DNA of 64,000 nt from Hyaloscypha bicolor E. Taxonomy: Eukaryota > Ascomycota > Leotiomycetes > Helotiales > Hyaloscyphaceae. The first letter of the stretch is position 1; each line of letters starts with the position of its first letter. The translations under genes and the position numbers were made by a program. The stretch is taken from the NCBI RefSeq assembly GCF_002865645.1, contig NW_020194552.1:434001-498000 (forward strand). Direction: 5' to 3'. Of this stretch, positions 48,110 through 59,120 are shown in pieces. The notes under the pieces were generated by a model, which saw nothing but the letters and a program-made list of their open reading frames with translations, had not been told where the DNA came from and did no database searches.

Positions 48110-49832
48110 ATGATCCTCTCGAAGCTAGTCTTGGTCCTGCTTGCAGGGTTGGTAACTGCTCACCCTGGTCAGTCCTGCTCCGATGAAGATGCGGCCAGGA
48201 TACGGAAATACGTGGGGAAGAACTGGCACCACGCGCTGGGATCGACATGCGCGTGTGAGACTTTGACAAGAGAATTTTCAGAGAAGGTACTCCACCCAGG
48301 ATCAAACAATTATACGACAGAAGCGAAAGCCTATTGGGACGTCAGAGAGGATCTTTCTCCGAAATGTATCTTCATTCCAGGCAATGCGCATGAAGTGGCA
48401 AAAGGAGTCATTGTTTTGACGGCATGCAAATCTCAGTTTGCGGTTCGAGGGGCAGGGCACATGCCGGTAAGTCTCCTTGCCAGCTTTTGTTTTCACAAAT
48501 CCATTCACACTTGAGCAGGTCAAAGGAGCTGCAAATACCGATGGTGGCGTCCTCGTTGCTCTGAATTCATTCAAAAACTATACAATTCTGCCCGAGGAGG
48601 GAATTATGGAAGCTGGTCCAGCTCTGAATTGGGGTCAGGTGTACTCTGCATTGGTGCCTTACGGGAAAATCGTTATTGGAGGTCGCCTCAAAGATATTGG
48701 AACGGGTGGCCTCACTCTCGGTGGGGGCATCCACTACTTCACCAACAAGTACGGCTTCGCAATGGATAACGTCGTCTCGTACGAGGTTGTGACGGCTGAT
48801 GGAAAAATCGTGGATGCCAGTGCAACCTGCAACCCAGATCTGTTTTGGGCTTTGAAAGGCGGTTCCAACAACTTCGGAATAGTGACCAAGTTCACTTACA
48901 AAACCTTCGATGTTCCCGTTGTCAGCACCCAATTCTCCATTTACGCCGAAGCTGCCCTTCCTGCTTTCAGTAAAGGCATTGCTGGTCTCGGTCAGATGGA
49001 CGACGCAAACCCTATCGGCGCAGGAGGAACTTTCAGTCTCTTGTGCAATGTGACGGGTGGACCTGGCCTTTTGCAGATACTCGGAGTTCAAGAAGGGGCA
49101 ACGACGTCCCAGTTTGCAAATTTCTCGTCGATTCCAGCCGAAGCGACCTTGCTGAATGTCAATAATGTCACTACGTTGGCCCAGGCTTCTACCATCCTCA
49201 GCCTCATTCCTTACCAAGCATCCAGGTATGTACTGCTGTCGAAATTCTCGTGCTACTGGTTGTTGACGCTACATATAGGTGGACCTTTGGAGCAAAAAGT
49301 ATTGTCGGGATTGACGCTGACAACATCGTCGAAATGTACCAGATGCTCAAGACCGCCGTAGTCCCAATGGCGAACATCACCGGCCTCAATCCGACCATGA
49401 CTTTCCAGCCGATACCAAAGAGTGCCGCAGCAGTAGCAGCACACAATGGCATTGGGAACACCTGGGGCGTCGATGATAGCACCCCTCACAACTGTGAATC
49501 TCCCTCCCCCATCACATGATATCAACTGCAGACTTCTGAGCAATGCTGACCTTACTCTCTCAGGGTGGCTTATCACAGTATCATGGCAAAACGCCAGCGA
49601 CGACGAAGTAGTCCTCGCCTGGCACAAAAAGACTCTCGAAGCCATCCACGCCTCCAACAAAGCCAAAGGCATCGCTTCCGACTTCATCTACCTAAACGAC
49701 GCAGCGGACTACCAGAAAGGCTACGACGGTATTCCGACGGCTAATCTGGCAAGAATGAAGAGCACCAGGGCAAAATATGACCCTGATTTAGTCTTCACGA
49801 AGCTTTGTAGTGGAGGGTTTAAGTTGGATTGA
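48110..49832 (+). CDS. Secreted FAD-linked oxidase (PCMH/BBE family)
   Basis: Four exons: 48110-48466, 48519-49225, 49279-49493 and 49564-49832, giving 515 residues. Introns are 52, 53 and 70 nt. The N-terminus MILSKLVLVLLAGLVTAHPG is a signal peptide. The PCMH FAD-binding domain has RGAGHMP (about 113-119, where most relatives have GGHxP), TLGGGIHYFTNKYG and NPDLFWALKGGSNNFGIVTK. The C-terminal berberine-bridge-like end includes the YLNDAADYQKGYD and YDPDLVF segments. Such enzymes oxidise sugars or secondary metabolites using covalently or tightly bound FAD and oxygen. The substrate is unknown, and no neighbouring biosynthetic genes point to one. The changed RGAGHM motif may alter FAD attachment. 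Confidence 0.88.
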
Positions 49833-50714
49833 GAGAGGGAGAGAGGTGGGGCCGAAGTAGAGATTGCATTATGTAGGCGGGAGTTGGCTTGGTGAGGGTT
49901 TAGGCTTGAGTTATACTAATGCCCATGGCTTAGCCTGGTGCTATTCTCCGTCTTGCTTACTTTGCGTTCGAGAGGCGATGATGATAGGAGAGTAAGATTC
50001 GGAAGTCCCGTTATGTCCAGTTACTTGCCATCGCAAAGTCTTCTTTGAAGGGCGTTTGCCTGAATACAATGGACTGAGAACTTGGTAACGGCACTGGAAC
50101 AACAGCGACTCGCCGGCACTTCTCTGTATAAGGCATTCTGGTTGGGGTTTCAAGCCCGAGAGGAGGATGCTACTGATGCCCTCAAGTCCCCGGACTATTG
50201 AACCAGCTTAACGAGTTTTGCCTCTATTCCAACAGCGGACGTCCGACCGCCAACTACAGCAAGCCAATATAGTACCCCAAGACCCCTCACCCTCGTTATA
50301 TAGAAGTGAAGAACTGCCGAGAGAATGCCAGTGATACTATAATCTTGGATCGCGGGGTCACACAACACCGACGTCCGCAAGAATTTTATAAGAGCACACG
50401 CGATCGCGAAAAAAATCGGTTGTGTTAGATGCTGATCGCCTTTTTGAGCTTTTCAAAACGACGACTAAGAGGCTGGAAAGTGAGACAGATAGACGGGAGG
50501 ATTTACTCCAACCTGCATCTCCACCGACAGACCCCCGCATTATATCGTGACCCCGTGTCGCCCTAGCTCTCCCTTCTTCTCTTCCCCGTCGCTCTTGCAC
50601 AACTCTCGCCTTTCACCATATAAAAGCACGCCAACAACGCGTCAATTTCAACTCGGCACTTTAAACTCAACACCTTACTTCCAACAAACAAACCCCCCAC
50701 GAACTCCCTCAAAA
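49833..50714. promoter_or_regulatory. Intergenic sequence with TATA box of the small gene at 50,715
   Basis: A TATA-like CATATAAAAG lies at 50,617-50,626, about 90 bases before the ATG at 50,715, followed by an AC-rich leader. A fungal start context (CTCAAAAATGAC) is present. No gene is recognised in the remainder. Confidence 0.5.
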
Positions 50715-50930
50715 ATGACAACATCCACAGGTTCCTATACACACTACGCCGTTCATATGAAGGGGGAGGAGTTGATGGAGATGAAGAAGAAGGGGGGAGT
50801 CCGTGAGGGGAAATTGCGGAGGCCAGGATTGGAGGGGGAGCGCGTGTTTGAAGGGGTGGCGAGAAAGGGTTTGATGGAGAGGAGTGGCGATTTCAGCGTG
50901 CTCTATGATTCCCTGGTGTGTTTGGATTGA
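50715..50930 (+). CDS. Small hypothetical protein (71 residues)
   Basis: A single-exon frame starts MTTSTGSYTHYAVHMKGEEL and ends at a TGA at 50,930. It is highly charged, rich in Lys/Glu/Gly/Arg, with no signal peptide or membrane segment. A TATA-like box about 90 bases upstream and an A-rich start context favour a real gene. I do not recognise a family. A chance frame in a GA-rich stretch is the alternative. Confidence 0.5.
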   Translation: MTTSTGSYTHYAVHMKGEELMEMKKKGGVREGKLRRPGLEGERVFEGVARKGLMERSGDFSVLYDSLVCLD

Positions 50931-52509
50931 AAATGGAATTCGTGGCTTTTTTATTTGGGGATATGATGATAGGATGGAGGGTGTTATGTTTGGGTATCTG
51001 TACCGTTTTGTGCCAAGTGGCTTTCCTGTGACTTCAATGTGCGACTTGGGCTGGTAAATTCAGGTTACTCCATCTCAGTTAAGTGGCTTTTGCTCTTGAT
51101 AGTTGGATCGGTCGTACGTGTGAGGCAAGGCACCTCTCCTTAGTCTCATAAATTCGATCGATCGCACGAACATAAGCGGCATTTTCATCTGAAGTCAACT
51201 TTTCGCTCATGGTGTAGATCATTCAGAAGATGGAGGATAAAGCGCTGCCGTCCCATCCCATGGGCTCCTTGGATTTTTGCTCTTGGGTGTTTGGAAACTG
51301 GAACATCAAGACAGACTGACGAGCTCTTTGCGACTGGAGCGCTGAACTGTAGCTCTCAAAATTAAGGACGCGGAACACTTCGACTCTGTCTCTGACTTTT
51401 GCTAAATGCTTCGTACTTACCTAGTCCGAGTCAGCAAAAGGTCCTCCCAGATCTAGCATCATTCCAAAAGTGAACCACTTCCTCACCTCTCATGAGCTCG
51501 ATGAATATTTTTGCTCTTTTCAGACGAGAACGGAGACTCTAGGAGTCGATCTCGCTCGAGAAGAAGCGAATGTTTACTCCAGTCATTGAACAATACAGAC
51601 TCAGAAGTAAGTCATAGTCTCTTTTATAATTCACTTGTGTCATAAGAACATTCAGACGCAGGTGCATAGAGAACTGATATCCTTTGAAGCCAAGGGATTT
51701 GGATTCTTGAAATGAATTGACCATGCTTTGACCGCTTGCGACAGTGCCCAGGGTAATGAATTTCAGTCTGATGAGTGCAATTCTGACAACGATGAGCGTG
51801 TTGAAAATGACGCGGAAAGGAAAACGATAGATAATAGAATGTTTGAAAGAGTGATTGTACGTGTAAAAGTCGTGCATAAGGTTCGTTGGAGCACTTTAAG
51901 CCGCATCAGAGAAAAGCTTTGCTAGTATCTTTCCTATCTCAACAACGCAACGCAACTATTTTTCATGGAGAATGCTTACTGACGTCTTTAAGTCAACCTC
52001 TCATCTCCCAAAGAGGCCCAGACCATAAGATGATCTGGTCGATGAATGCCTCTAGATCCCGTGACGTAGGCCCGCCCTGGCTTCGGGACCTAAAATTCGC
52101 CGTTCTGCATGACGGACCCGATAATCTCAACTCTGACACTGAAAATGTCCTTGACGTTAACCGGGCCCAGGAACCGGGGGAAATTCTTCTTACAACGTCA
52201 AAAGCAGGTACAAACGATAATCCGAGCCGAAAGCGGCAACAGGCACCTCGACCAACTGTGGCTTGCGAGCTGTTGTGTGACCCGAAGCCAGTCACTTGAC
52301 GGCAACGAAGCGCATCACGAACCCGCGCCTCATTCTTACCTGTAACCTTATCCATATGGGAATCGGGGACAATTTATTGGGGTTCCTCCGCGTTCTTCCC
52401 CGTCATCGGTTAGTTCGCATCATCTGGTCTCGAGGTCGGTGCCTTGCATTTGCAGATGGATGGTGTGCCGGCACAAAGTTCGCTCGATTGTAGCGCGGAG
52501 GGGAAAATG
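50931..52509. other. Intergenic sequence, no gene recognised
   Basis: Composition is mixed and GC-balanced. Several frames of 60-140 codons overlap on both strands between 51,540 and 52,500, but none resembles a known protein or has consistent codon use. Confidence 0.4.
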
Positions 52510-53263
52510 TAAAACGACCCCCCCTCCCTCCCTCTCCCCCCGGGGTGTCGATTAGGGGTGTCGATTAGGGCAAGGTGTTGATAAACTTGTAATTGGCTAC
52601 CTAAGCTCTTTAAAATTCTGAAGTTATATTTTTAATATAAGTAAAATCTAGCATATTACCCCTTCGTCCGGCGAGACATTGCTACATTAGCGGCCGCACA
52701 TGAATATCCCTAATTCGGATTATGTTCTGGCCGAATTAGGGATTTTCATGTGCGGCCGCTAGTGTGGCAATGTCTCACCGGACGAAGGGATAAACCTTAC
52801 ATTATAATTATATGCTTCTTAACTTATAATAAAATGAGTTCTTAAAATAATATTTTAATTTAAGATACTAATTAATTAAGTTTTAGTTTTTGAGACTTAT
52901 AAAGCCATATAAATTATAGGCTTGTAGGCCTCTTATATCTGGTTTTAGGGACTTATTTGCCAAATTTCTAGGCTTTCTTAAGCTTATCTTTAAGCTATAA
53001 AGTATATGTTTTTTTAACTTCTTTAATTTAGAGAACTATTACTAATTCAAGTTTTATAAAAAGTCTATATTTAAATAGCCCTTAATTAGTGCTATAAGAA
53101 AGTAAAATAAGTATTAGATTATAGTAATTCCTTATAAAATTTAATTAAATTAAAGAAAAAGCCAGAGTTTTGGTATTCCTGTCCGAGCGCCTCTACTTTG
53201 GGTTAGTGGCTAGTCTGGCCCCCAATCGACACCCCTAATGGGGTGGGGGGCGGGGTCGTTTTA
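52510..53263. mobile_element. 754-bp inverted-repeat element with internal 58-bp-arm palindrome
   Basis: The ends TAAAACGACCCC (52,510) and GGGGTCGTTTTA (to 53,263) are inverted, and inside them ATTAGGGGTGTCGATT (52,551) is inverted at 53,224-53,239. TA is present at both outer ends. The left end carries the GGGTGTCGATTAGG word twice. Near its left third is a near-perfect hairpin (52,661-52,790) whose arms contain GCGGCCGC, around a 14-base loop. The element is otherwise AT-rich and non-coding. It ends 420 bases before a HET gene. Confidence 0.75.
52661..52790. repeat. Near-perfect palindrome inside the 754-bp element
   Basis: The left arm CCTTCGTCCGGCGAGACATT through GCGGCCGCACATGA to CCCTAATTCGG is mirrored by CCGAATTAGGG through CATGTGCGGCCGC to GGACGAAGG. 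A few mismatches are present. It is much more GC-rich than its surroundings, so it may be a separate foldback inserted in the larger element. Confidence 0.8.
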
Positions 53264-53682
53264 GTCCTTCCCCTATCAACCGCCACTTCCGCCGATGCAT
53301 CTTCCAGGCCCCAACACGACCAACCTCCTATCTACCAAATTTCAATACCCCTATTTTATCTACTCTATCATCATCAGGATAAATATACGGAAAACCACCA
53401 GCCCTTCCCTCAACATCCCAACATCCACCGTCCTCGTCCGGCTTGTTGAATTGCGGAAAAGACTGAATGTTGGGCCTCGAATGAGAAGGTTTCATCGTCG
53501 TACAAGTTATGACTCTCAGGATTCGGCCATTAGCCTTACCACCTCAACACAATCCTCCAATTCGACGTCCAATTTCCAATTTCAATTGAGGCACGGCGAC
53601 GCTGAACCATACGACGTGACGAGCTGAAATACAACTATGGTGCCTTAAGGCCAGCCTCGAACCATTCATCTCGACACTCGAA

Positions 53683-55595
53683 ATGGATCTGCAACCATCA
53701 AACCCGCTGTGCGATTTGTGCAAAAGTATCTCTATCGAGACTTTGAGCCCCCCAGAAGGGTTCAAACATGCCAACGATTCCATGTTTTCGACTAAAACTT
53801 GGCCTGTTGATGGGAAATGCCGGCTCTGCGTATCCTTCTCCCACGAGACCGAGCTGCACCACAAGAGGAATTTTCGACTTCATCTCAACTCTAAGGGAAA
53901 TGACAACTATCGAACACTCGGTATAAGCTATGAAGGTTGTGATGAGTCAGATATCATCAAATACCCAGTATTTACCGATGAAGGAGATCCAGCTGCCCTT
54001 GCAGGTATCCGTATTCGAAGGAGACCGGAACTGCCTTCATCGTCAGGGGCCTACGAAGTTGCAAAAGCTTGGATTGGTGACTGCAGATCGAACCATCTTT
54101 GCTCGTCATCGCGGGTCACGAGCATGCAACTCGAGGGCATCCGGCACGTTTGATTGACCTAGAGCCATTATTACCGTTTAATGAAGACTCTAAAGATGCT
54201 CAAATAATTCCATATCGGCTTGCGAATTCCGGGTATGCTACTCTAAGCTACTGTTGGGGGACGACAATGCCACCAGGCAGTGTAACTACTCATGATAATA
54301 TTGGGAAGCGGTTGAAGCGTCTAGAAGCCTCCAGCCTTCCTCAAACTTTACGGGATGCCTTCAGAGTTACACGTCAACTTGGAATTCGGTATCTCTGGGT
54401 GGATGCTTTGTGCATTATTCAGGATGACCCAAATGACTGGGCCACCGAGGCAGCAAATATGGCATCTATATATGATAATTGTCTGGTCAGCATTGCCGTG
54501 GAACTTGGGTCAGATTGTACTGCTGGCTTCCTCCGCCATACCCCTGAACAACAAGACTTTTGTGTTGATTGTTTGATCAAAATCTCAAATCGGCTCAATG
54601 GTGGTAAAATGAGCAATTTATATATCTGGACTCCCGGTATTTGTCGTTGTTTCTATATCCGCGGCATCGAGTCCCTTAAAAAGACCCCGCTTTCAGAACG
54701 TGGATGGACTTATCAAGAAAGATACTTGTCTCCCAGAATCCTACATTTTATTGGCGCTCAAATCGTCTGGGAGTGTCGTGAAGTACACGGAGTTTCACTG
54801 GAACGCGGATTGAATCTGGAAGATACCATTTTGCATCGTTCACCGTCAACGTGTGGAGGTGTTGCGAAGCTGGGATTGCAGTCTGTGAAGACAGTAAATC
54901 GGGAAAAACTGCGCGAACATTGGTATTACGATATTGTGCCCGAATACTCCCGACGCAAGTTGAGCCGGAAATCAGATAAATTGCCAGCAATCACTGGAAT
55001 TGCCAAGTCATTCAGGCAGAGATCCGAGGATGTTTACTTCGCCGGCCTCTGGCTAGGTGATATTTCGTATAGTTTGAGTTGGTGCACTGAGTTCGTTGCA
55101 AAGCACCCCGGTTTCTACCGAGCACCAACCTTTTGTTGGACATCTGTTGATGGTAATGTGTTTTATCCAAGAGGCGCGAGAGAGGATCTGACACATTATG
55201 TTCACATCGTAGATCGGCACATTGATTTTCAAGGGCCTGATTCATATGGATGTGTGATTGGAGGATGGATCAAGATCGTCGGATATCTTGGGAATGGAAT
55301 CATTCAGGACGGGAAGTTGCTTAACGAGAAGACGGACTTCATTCTTGGCCATGCCCGCTTTGATGCAAACCGATACATGGGTGCCCATGACGGGAAGTTA
55401 GTGAAGTATCTCCTTCTCTCGACCGCTGCGCCTGGCCAGTTCAACGTTTGCAGAGTTCTGCTCTTGCAACAGAGCGGAGAGAAGGAATTTGAATATGAAA
55501 GAATCGGACTTTCAGTCAGTGGCAATATGGATGTCCATATCAATCATACCTGGCTTGCAAAGCACTGTATATGGACAGAGTTCAAATTATTTTGA
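53683..55595 (+). CDS. HET-domain protein (heterokaryon incompatibility type), with an apparent frameshift near 54,125-54,140
   Basis: The first frame starts at 53,683 (MDLQPSNPLCDLCKS) and has a CxxC-type start and WIGDCRSNHLC, the usual pre-HET Cys-His-Cys signature. The sense then changes frame between about 54,125 and 54,140 and continues as ARLIDLEPLL into the HET domain proper: YATLSYCWGTT, RYLWVDALCIIQDDPNDW, and later ERGWTYQERYLSPRILHF. Total is near 637 residues. No intron of usual form explains the frame change; a 65-nt one (54,058-54,122) would fit frame but removes the Cys-His-Cys signature. Hence it is either a pseudogene, a sequencing slip or an odd intron. HET proteins trigger cell death on fusion of incompatible strains, as known of the family. 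Confidence 0.78.
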
Positions 55596-56195
55596 TATTT
55601 GTTTTGGGAGAGGGCTCATCCTCATAGCTAGTAAACTTAACTTAAATAATTATAAGAATAAGAAATATACTGTATGTTAAGGCCCACTCCCCAATACGAG
55701 CCATAGTCCAATCGGCCTACCAGTTAACTAATCGGGTGTTCCCATTTAGTAATAGGGGGAACATATCGAGGATCCTTGTAGCGAGGTTTTACTGTGCTCA
55801 GTTTCCACCATGTTGACTTTCCGCAATAGTGCTTGTCAATAACCTCGATAAGGGTGAAAGGGTGTATTACACGGCTGTTCAGATTCCATGAAGGGTCGAG
55901 TATTTATCATCTAGTGGCTGTGATTTGCAAGATTTGCAATCAAACTGCTCTTGTTGGTTGTCTCGTGGTCCAGCTTTGCCAAGTACAAAAACAGAGGTGG
56001 GTGGCGCTCAGCTGAACCGCCGCTAAGCGTTCGCAACCAACGGTCAGGATGTAAGCTGTGCATAAAATGTGCTCTCTGTGTGGAACATGCCGTCCACCAG
56101 AAATGTGGCTTGAACTAAAATACTAGGACTCGGCGTTGGGCCATTCTTTCCCAACTTTACTGCTCATTCACATTATCTTCATTGCAGAGCCATGC
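55596..56195. other. Intergenic sequence between HET genes
   Basis: No gene is recognised. A possible 5'-UTR intron end (TTCATTGCAG, to about 56,187) lies just before the ATG of the next gene. Confidence 0.35.
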
Positions 56196-58323
56196 ATGGC
56201 CACCAAAAGCATGCAGGATATTTATCAGTCATTTGCTCTTGACCTGGCCGTCGAAGAAATACGTATCGTCAAGGTTCGGCCAGGCTTCGGCAATGATATC
56301 TTTTGCGAATTGGAGAAGTTGGTTTTGCCGCAGCACACCACAGATGATAAAGGAGGGACGGGCAAGCCTGCAAAGGCAAACTACGTAGCGTTATCCTACA
56401 TGTGGGACTACATGACTCCCTCTCTCCTTCCTTCGAAACATTGGTCGAGAAAAAACCAGGAGAAAGAAATTTATTGCAATGGCGCGTCACTCACTGTCAA
56501 GTCAAATCTCTACGCCGCCCTTCACCAACTCCGGCACAAGACTGAGCCGACAATTCTTTGGACGGACGCGATTTGCATCAATCAGAAAGATGACGATGAG
56601 AAGACTAGCCAAGTGAGGTTGATGAGAAAGATATATGCTCTGGCTGAGAAAACAGTCGTCTGGCTAGGACAAGAGACTTACGTGTCTGCTCAAGGCTTCA
56701 AAGCTATTCGTTTCCTAGCCGATATAATGCGCAGTAGTTACCTTGCTGGCAGTAAGAACCAGGAGGAAGCACCACGTCAATCCCTTAGCCTCTTGCAGTC
56801 ATTCATCAACCCGAATAGATATCTATGGCATGTTGGAGCATTTACTCTTCTCCTGCGGAACCCATACTTCACACGAGTCTGGATAGTTCAAGAAATAGGA
56901 CTCAGTCAGAATCTTGAATTTCGAGGCGGCGAGGAGTGTGTGTCGCTGAGCGACTTTGCACTGGCCGCTTCCGCTGCAGCGTTCAGTGCTATTGGTAGCA
57001 AGAACTCACTAAACTTGACAAACATCCTAGCAGTCAGGTTCCTCGTCCGTGGAGGTCCACGTGAAGGTCTGGGAGATCCATCATGGTTGCATGCAGAAGC
57101 GGCCGGTGAAAAGCTGACACTGGTGCGGGACATTCTCTCCATAATATCTCTGTTCCGCGGAAGCCAGTCAAAAATGGAAGTGGACAAGATCTTCGGTCTG
57201 CTAGGTCTCTGTCGCGAGATGAACAATGCTCAAACGTTTGGGATCGAAGAAGACTATAGTCTATCAGTTCAAGAAGCGTATACAAGAACGGCGATCTCCA
57301 TTCTTGAAGGAAGGCGAGACCTTGATATTTTTGCAGCTCTTCGTTTGCAATCATACGATGAAAACATCTTCAACCTACCTTCCTGGGTACCTGACTGGAG
57401 CAACACCGAACATCCCACCATACCTCTCAACGCAGGATCCGGTAGTCATACAATGGCCAAATATTCTGAGTTTGAGTACCGTGTCGAGAAGACCCCGTAA
57501 GTGGTAACCATAAACGATTGATCTCATACCCTGGATGAGTCTAACAAGCGTTCTGCTCAGGGGCAATCTTCACACGCATATTCTATATCTCTCGGGGCAC
57601 CTGATAGACAGAATTACTGAGGTTGGCCACGCATGCAACACAGAGAAGGCTCAAGCGAGTGCATGGTTCTGTTTCAAAAATATCTTCAATTTCGCCGGCT
57701 CGCACCTCCTGGAAACTTTCGTCAACTGGTGGACACAGTTCGACGGGAACGAGCCCGTCTCGCAAGAGTTCTTGGCTACTATAACGTGCGGGCAAGACTT
57801 CAAGTACAACACAGACTCCATTATGGAACTGATTAGACGCTTCCAGCAAAGGGGCTTCCACGATCTTCCCATTGTCCTGAAGCTGGGGTGGACCTTCATT
57901 CCAATACGAGCTTCCGAATTGTATTTCAAACCGACTTTGGAACGGTTGCACATCATCACTCTTCAATGCCTAGCAATTCCCGCTACACTGTTTCTGGCAT
58001 CGTATGTCTGCTTCGCTATATGGCCGCGCTTGGTGATGTTCAAGCTCAGCCCGCAGGAGGATGACTTCTATGATAACGGTCTTGCACACATTGAAGGAAG
58101 ATCCATGGCGAGGACAGAGACCAGTAAACTTGCTCTCGTGCCTGACGGTGCAAGAATAGGAGACCTCATTGCTATTTGTAAGGGCGGAAGGGTTCCCTTC
58201 GTCCTTCGCAACACTGCCACGGAGGGAAGATTTCAGATAGTTGGAGAGGGGTATGTTCACAGCGTTATGGATGTCAAGGAAGGTTATGATGAGGATCGAT
58301 GTATGAAGCTGGCTATAGTTTGA
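56196..58323 (+). CDS. HET-domain protein
   Basis: Two exons, 56196-57496 and 57561-58323 (64-nt intron, GTAAGT to CTCAG, with a TCTAAC branch), giving 687 residues. The HET domain is clear: YVALSYMWDY, then ILWTDAICINQKDDDEKTSQ and IYALAEKTVVWLG (about 60-170), RVWIVQEIG, LPSWVPDW and, near the end, GDLIAICKGGRVPFVLR with the usual VGEGYVHSVMDVKEG finish. Tyr-Met-Trp replaces the common Tyr-Cys-Trp at the domain start. The ATG at 56,196 is chosen because a longer open frame upstream has no ATG. A hydrophobic run (about residues 573-603) could be a membrane segment or a retained intron, but no stop is present. The role in non-self recognition is inferred from family. Confidence 0.85.
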
Positions 58324-58748
58324 TTTCGCAACTGTTCGGGTCTTGCTTCCAATTGTCCACGCTCTCTGGTACACTCGGCTTCTGCTCTAGCGATGGCATC
58401 TCGGTAGCGCTGAGCTGCCAGTCGGTTCAATTAGGGTGAACCCTTTCTAAAGATTCCTGATTAAGATTTGGTTCTTTCAGTGGTGCATGAACATTCAGAA
58501 GCTACGGAATGGCGGTTGCAGATGTAGTGAACGTAAATGTGGCCCCTTATTCCGAATTCAATAAGCGAGAACCCGGGATAATTTTTGTCGCTTAACGAGA
58601 GGTAAAGTCCTCAGGGAAAATAAATCTTAGTTTTAATATTCGTTAATCGTGGGAATATCTTCACTAGGTATTACTGTTCGATAGATACGGAGGTTCGCCG
58701 AATCAATAACCAAAAGGCTGCGGAAGCTCCAGCACAAAGCAATACGAA
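58324..58748. other. Intergenic sequence, no gene recognised
   Basis: GC-balanced then AT-rich 3' region of the HET gene. No feature is seen other than the MITE that begins at 58,749. Confidence 0.35.
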
Positions 58749-59013
58749 TACGAAGGCGGGCGGCGTTAAAAATCGTCCAATTCGCTAGGTAAACCTTGAC
58801 TCTCACAATATAAAAATTCTCGTAATTCCGTATTATATTTAATTATTGAGAAAATTCCACAAAAGTTAGATATGCTTCTTTTCTGCCTCACAAAGCTATT
58901 TTAAGGAGTTTTAGGGGTTGCATTGAGATTTGGTGTGATTTTCCAAAGGTAGCGATTTTGGTGTTCCTCGCTTTTTAGCGAATGGACGATTTTTAATGAC
59001 GCACGCCTTCGTA
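58749..59013. mobile_element. 265-bp MITE with TA ends
   Basis: The ends TACGAAGGCGGGCGGCGTTA and the inverted counterpart TGACGCACGCCTTCGTA are imperfect inverted repeats continuing through AAAAATCGTCCA on the left (about 38 bases). TA flanks both ends. It is non-coding, and it lies 194 bases upstream of the Tc1-like transposase gene, but that gene's own flanks do not share these ends. Confidence 0.7.
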
Positions 59014-59120
59014 GAGGGATTGAGGTGTATCGAACGATTACTGGAGCCGCTTAACCTGGAGGCGCATACTACGGTACTCGGGGAAACAGAGGTTAATTCG
59101 CTTCCAGCACTTTCTACGCT

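Noticed and set aside
51539..52500. Several frames of 60-137 codons on both strands
   Set aside because: Mutually overlapping, no conserved pattern, and no supporting signals.
58002..58049. Possible 48-nt in-frame intron (GTATGT donor) in the second HET gene
   Set aside because: No branch site and no stop; the unspliced frame is continuous, so the simpler model is kept while noting the hydrophobic segment.
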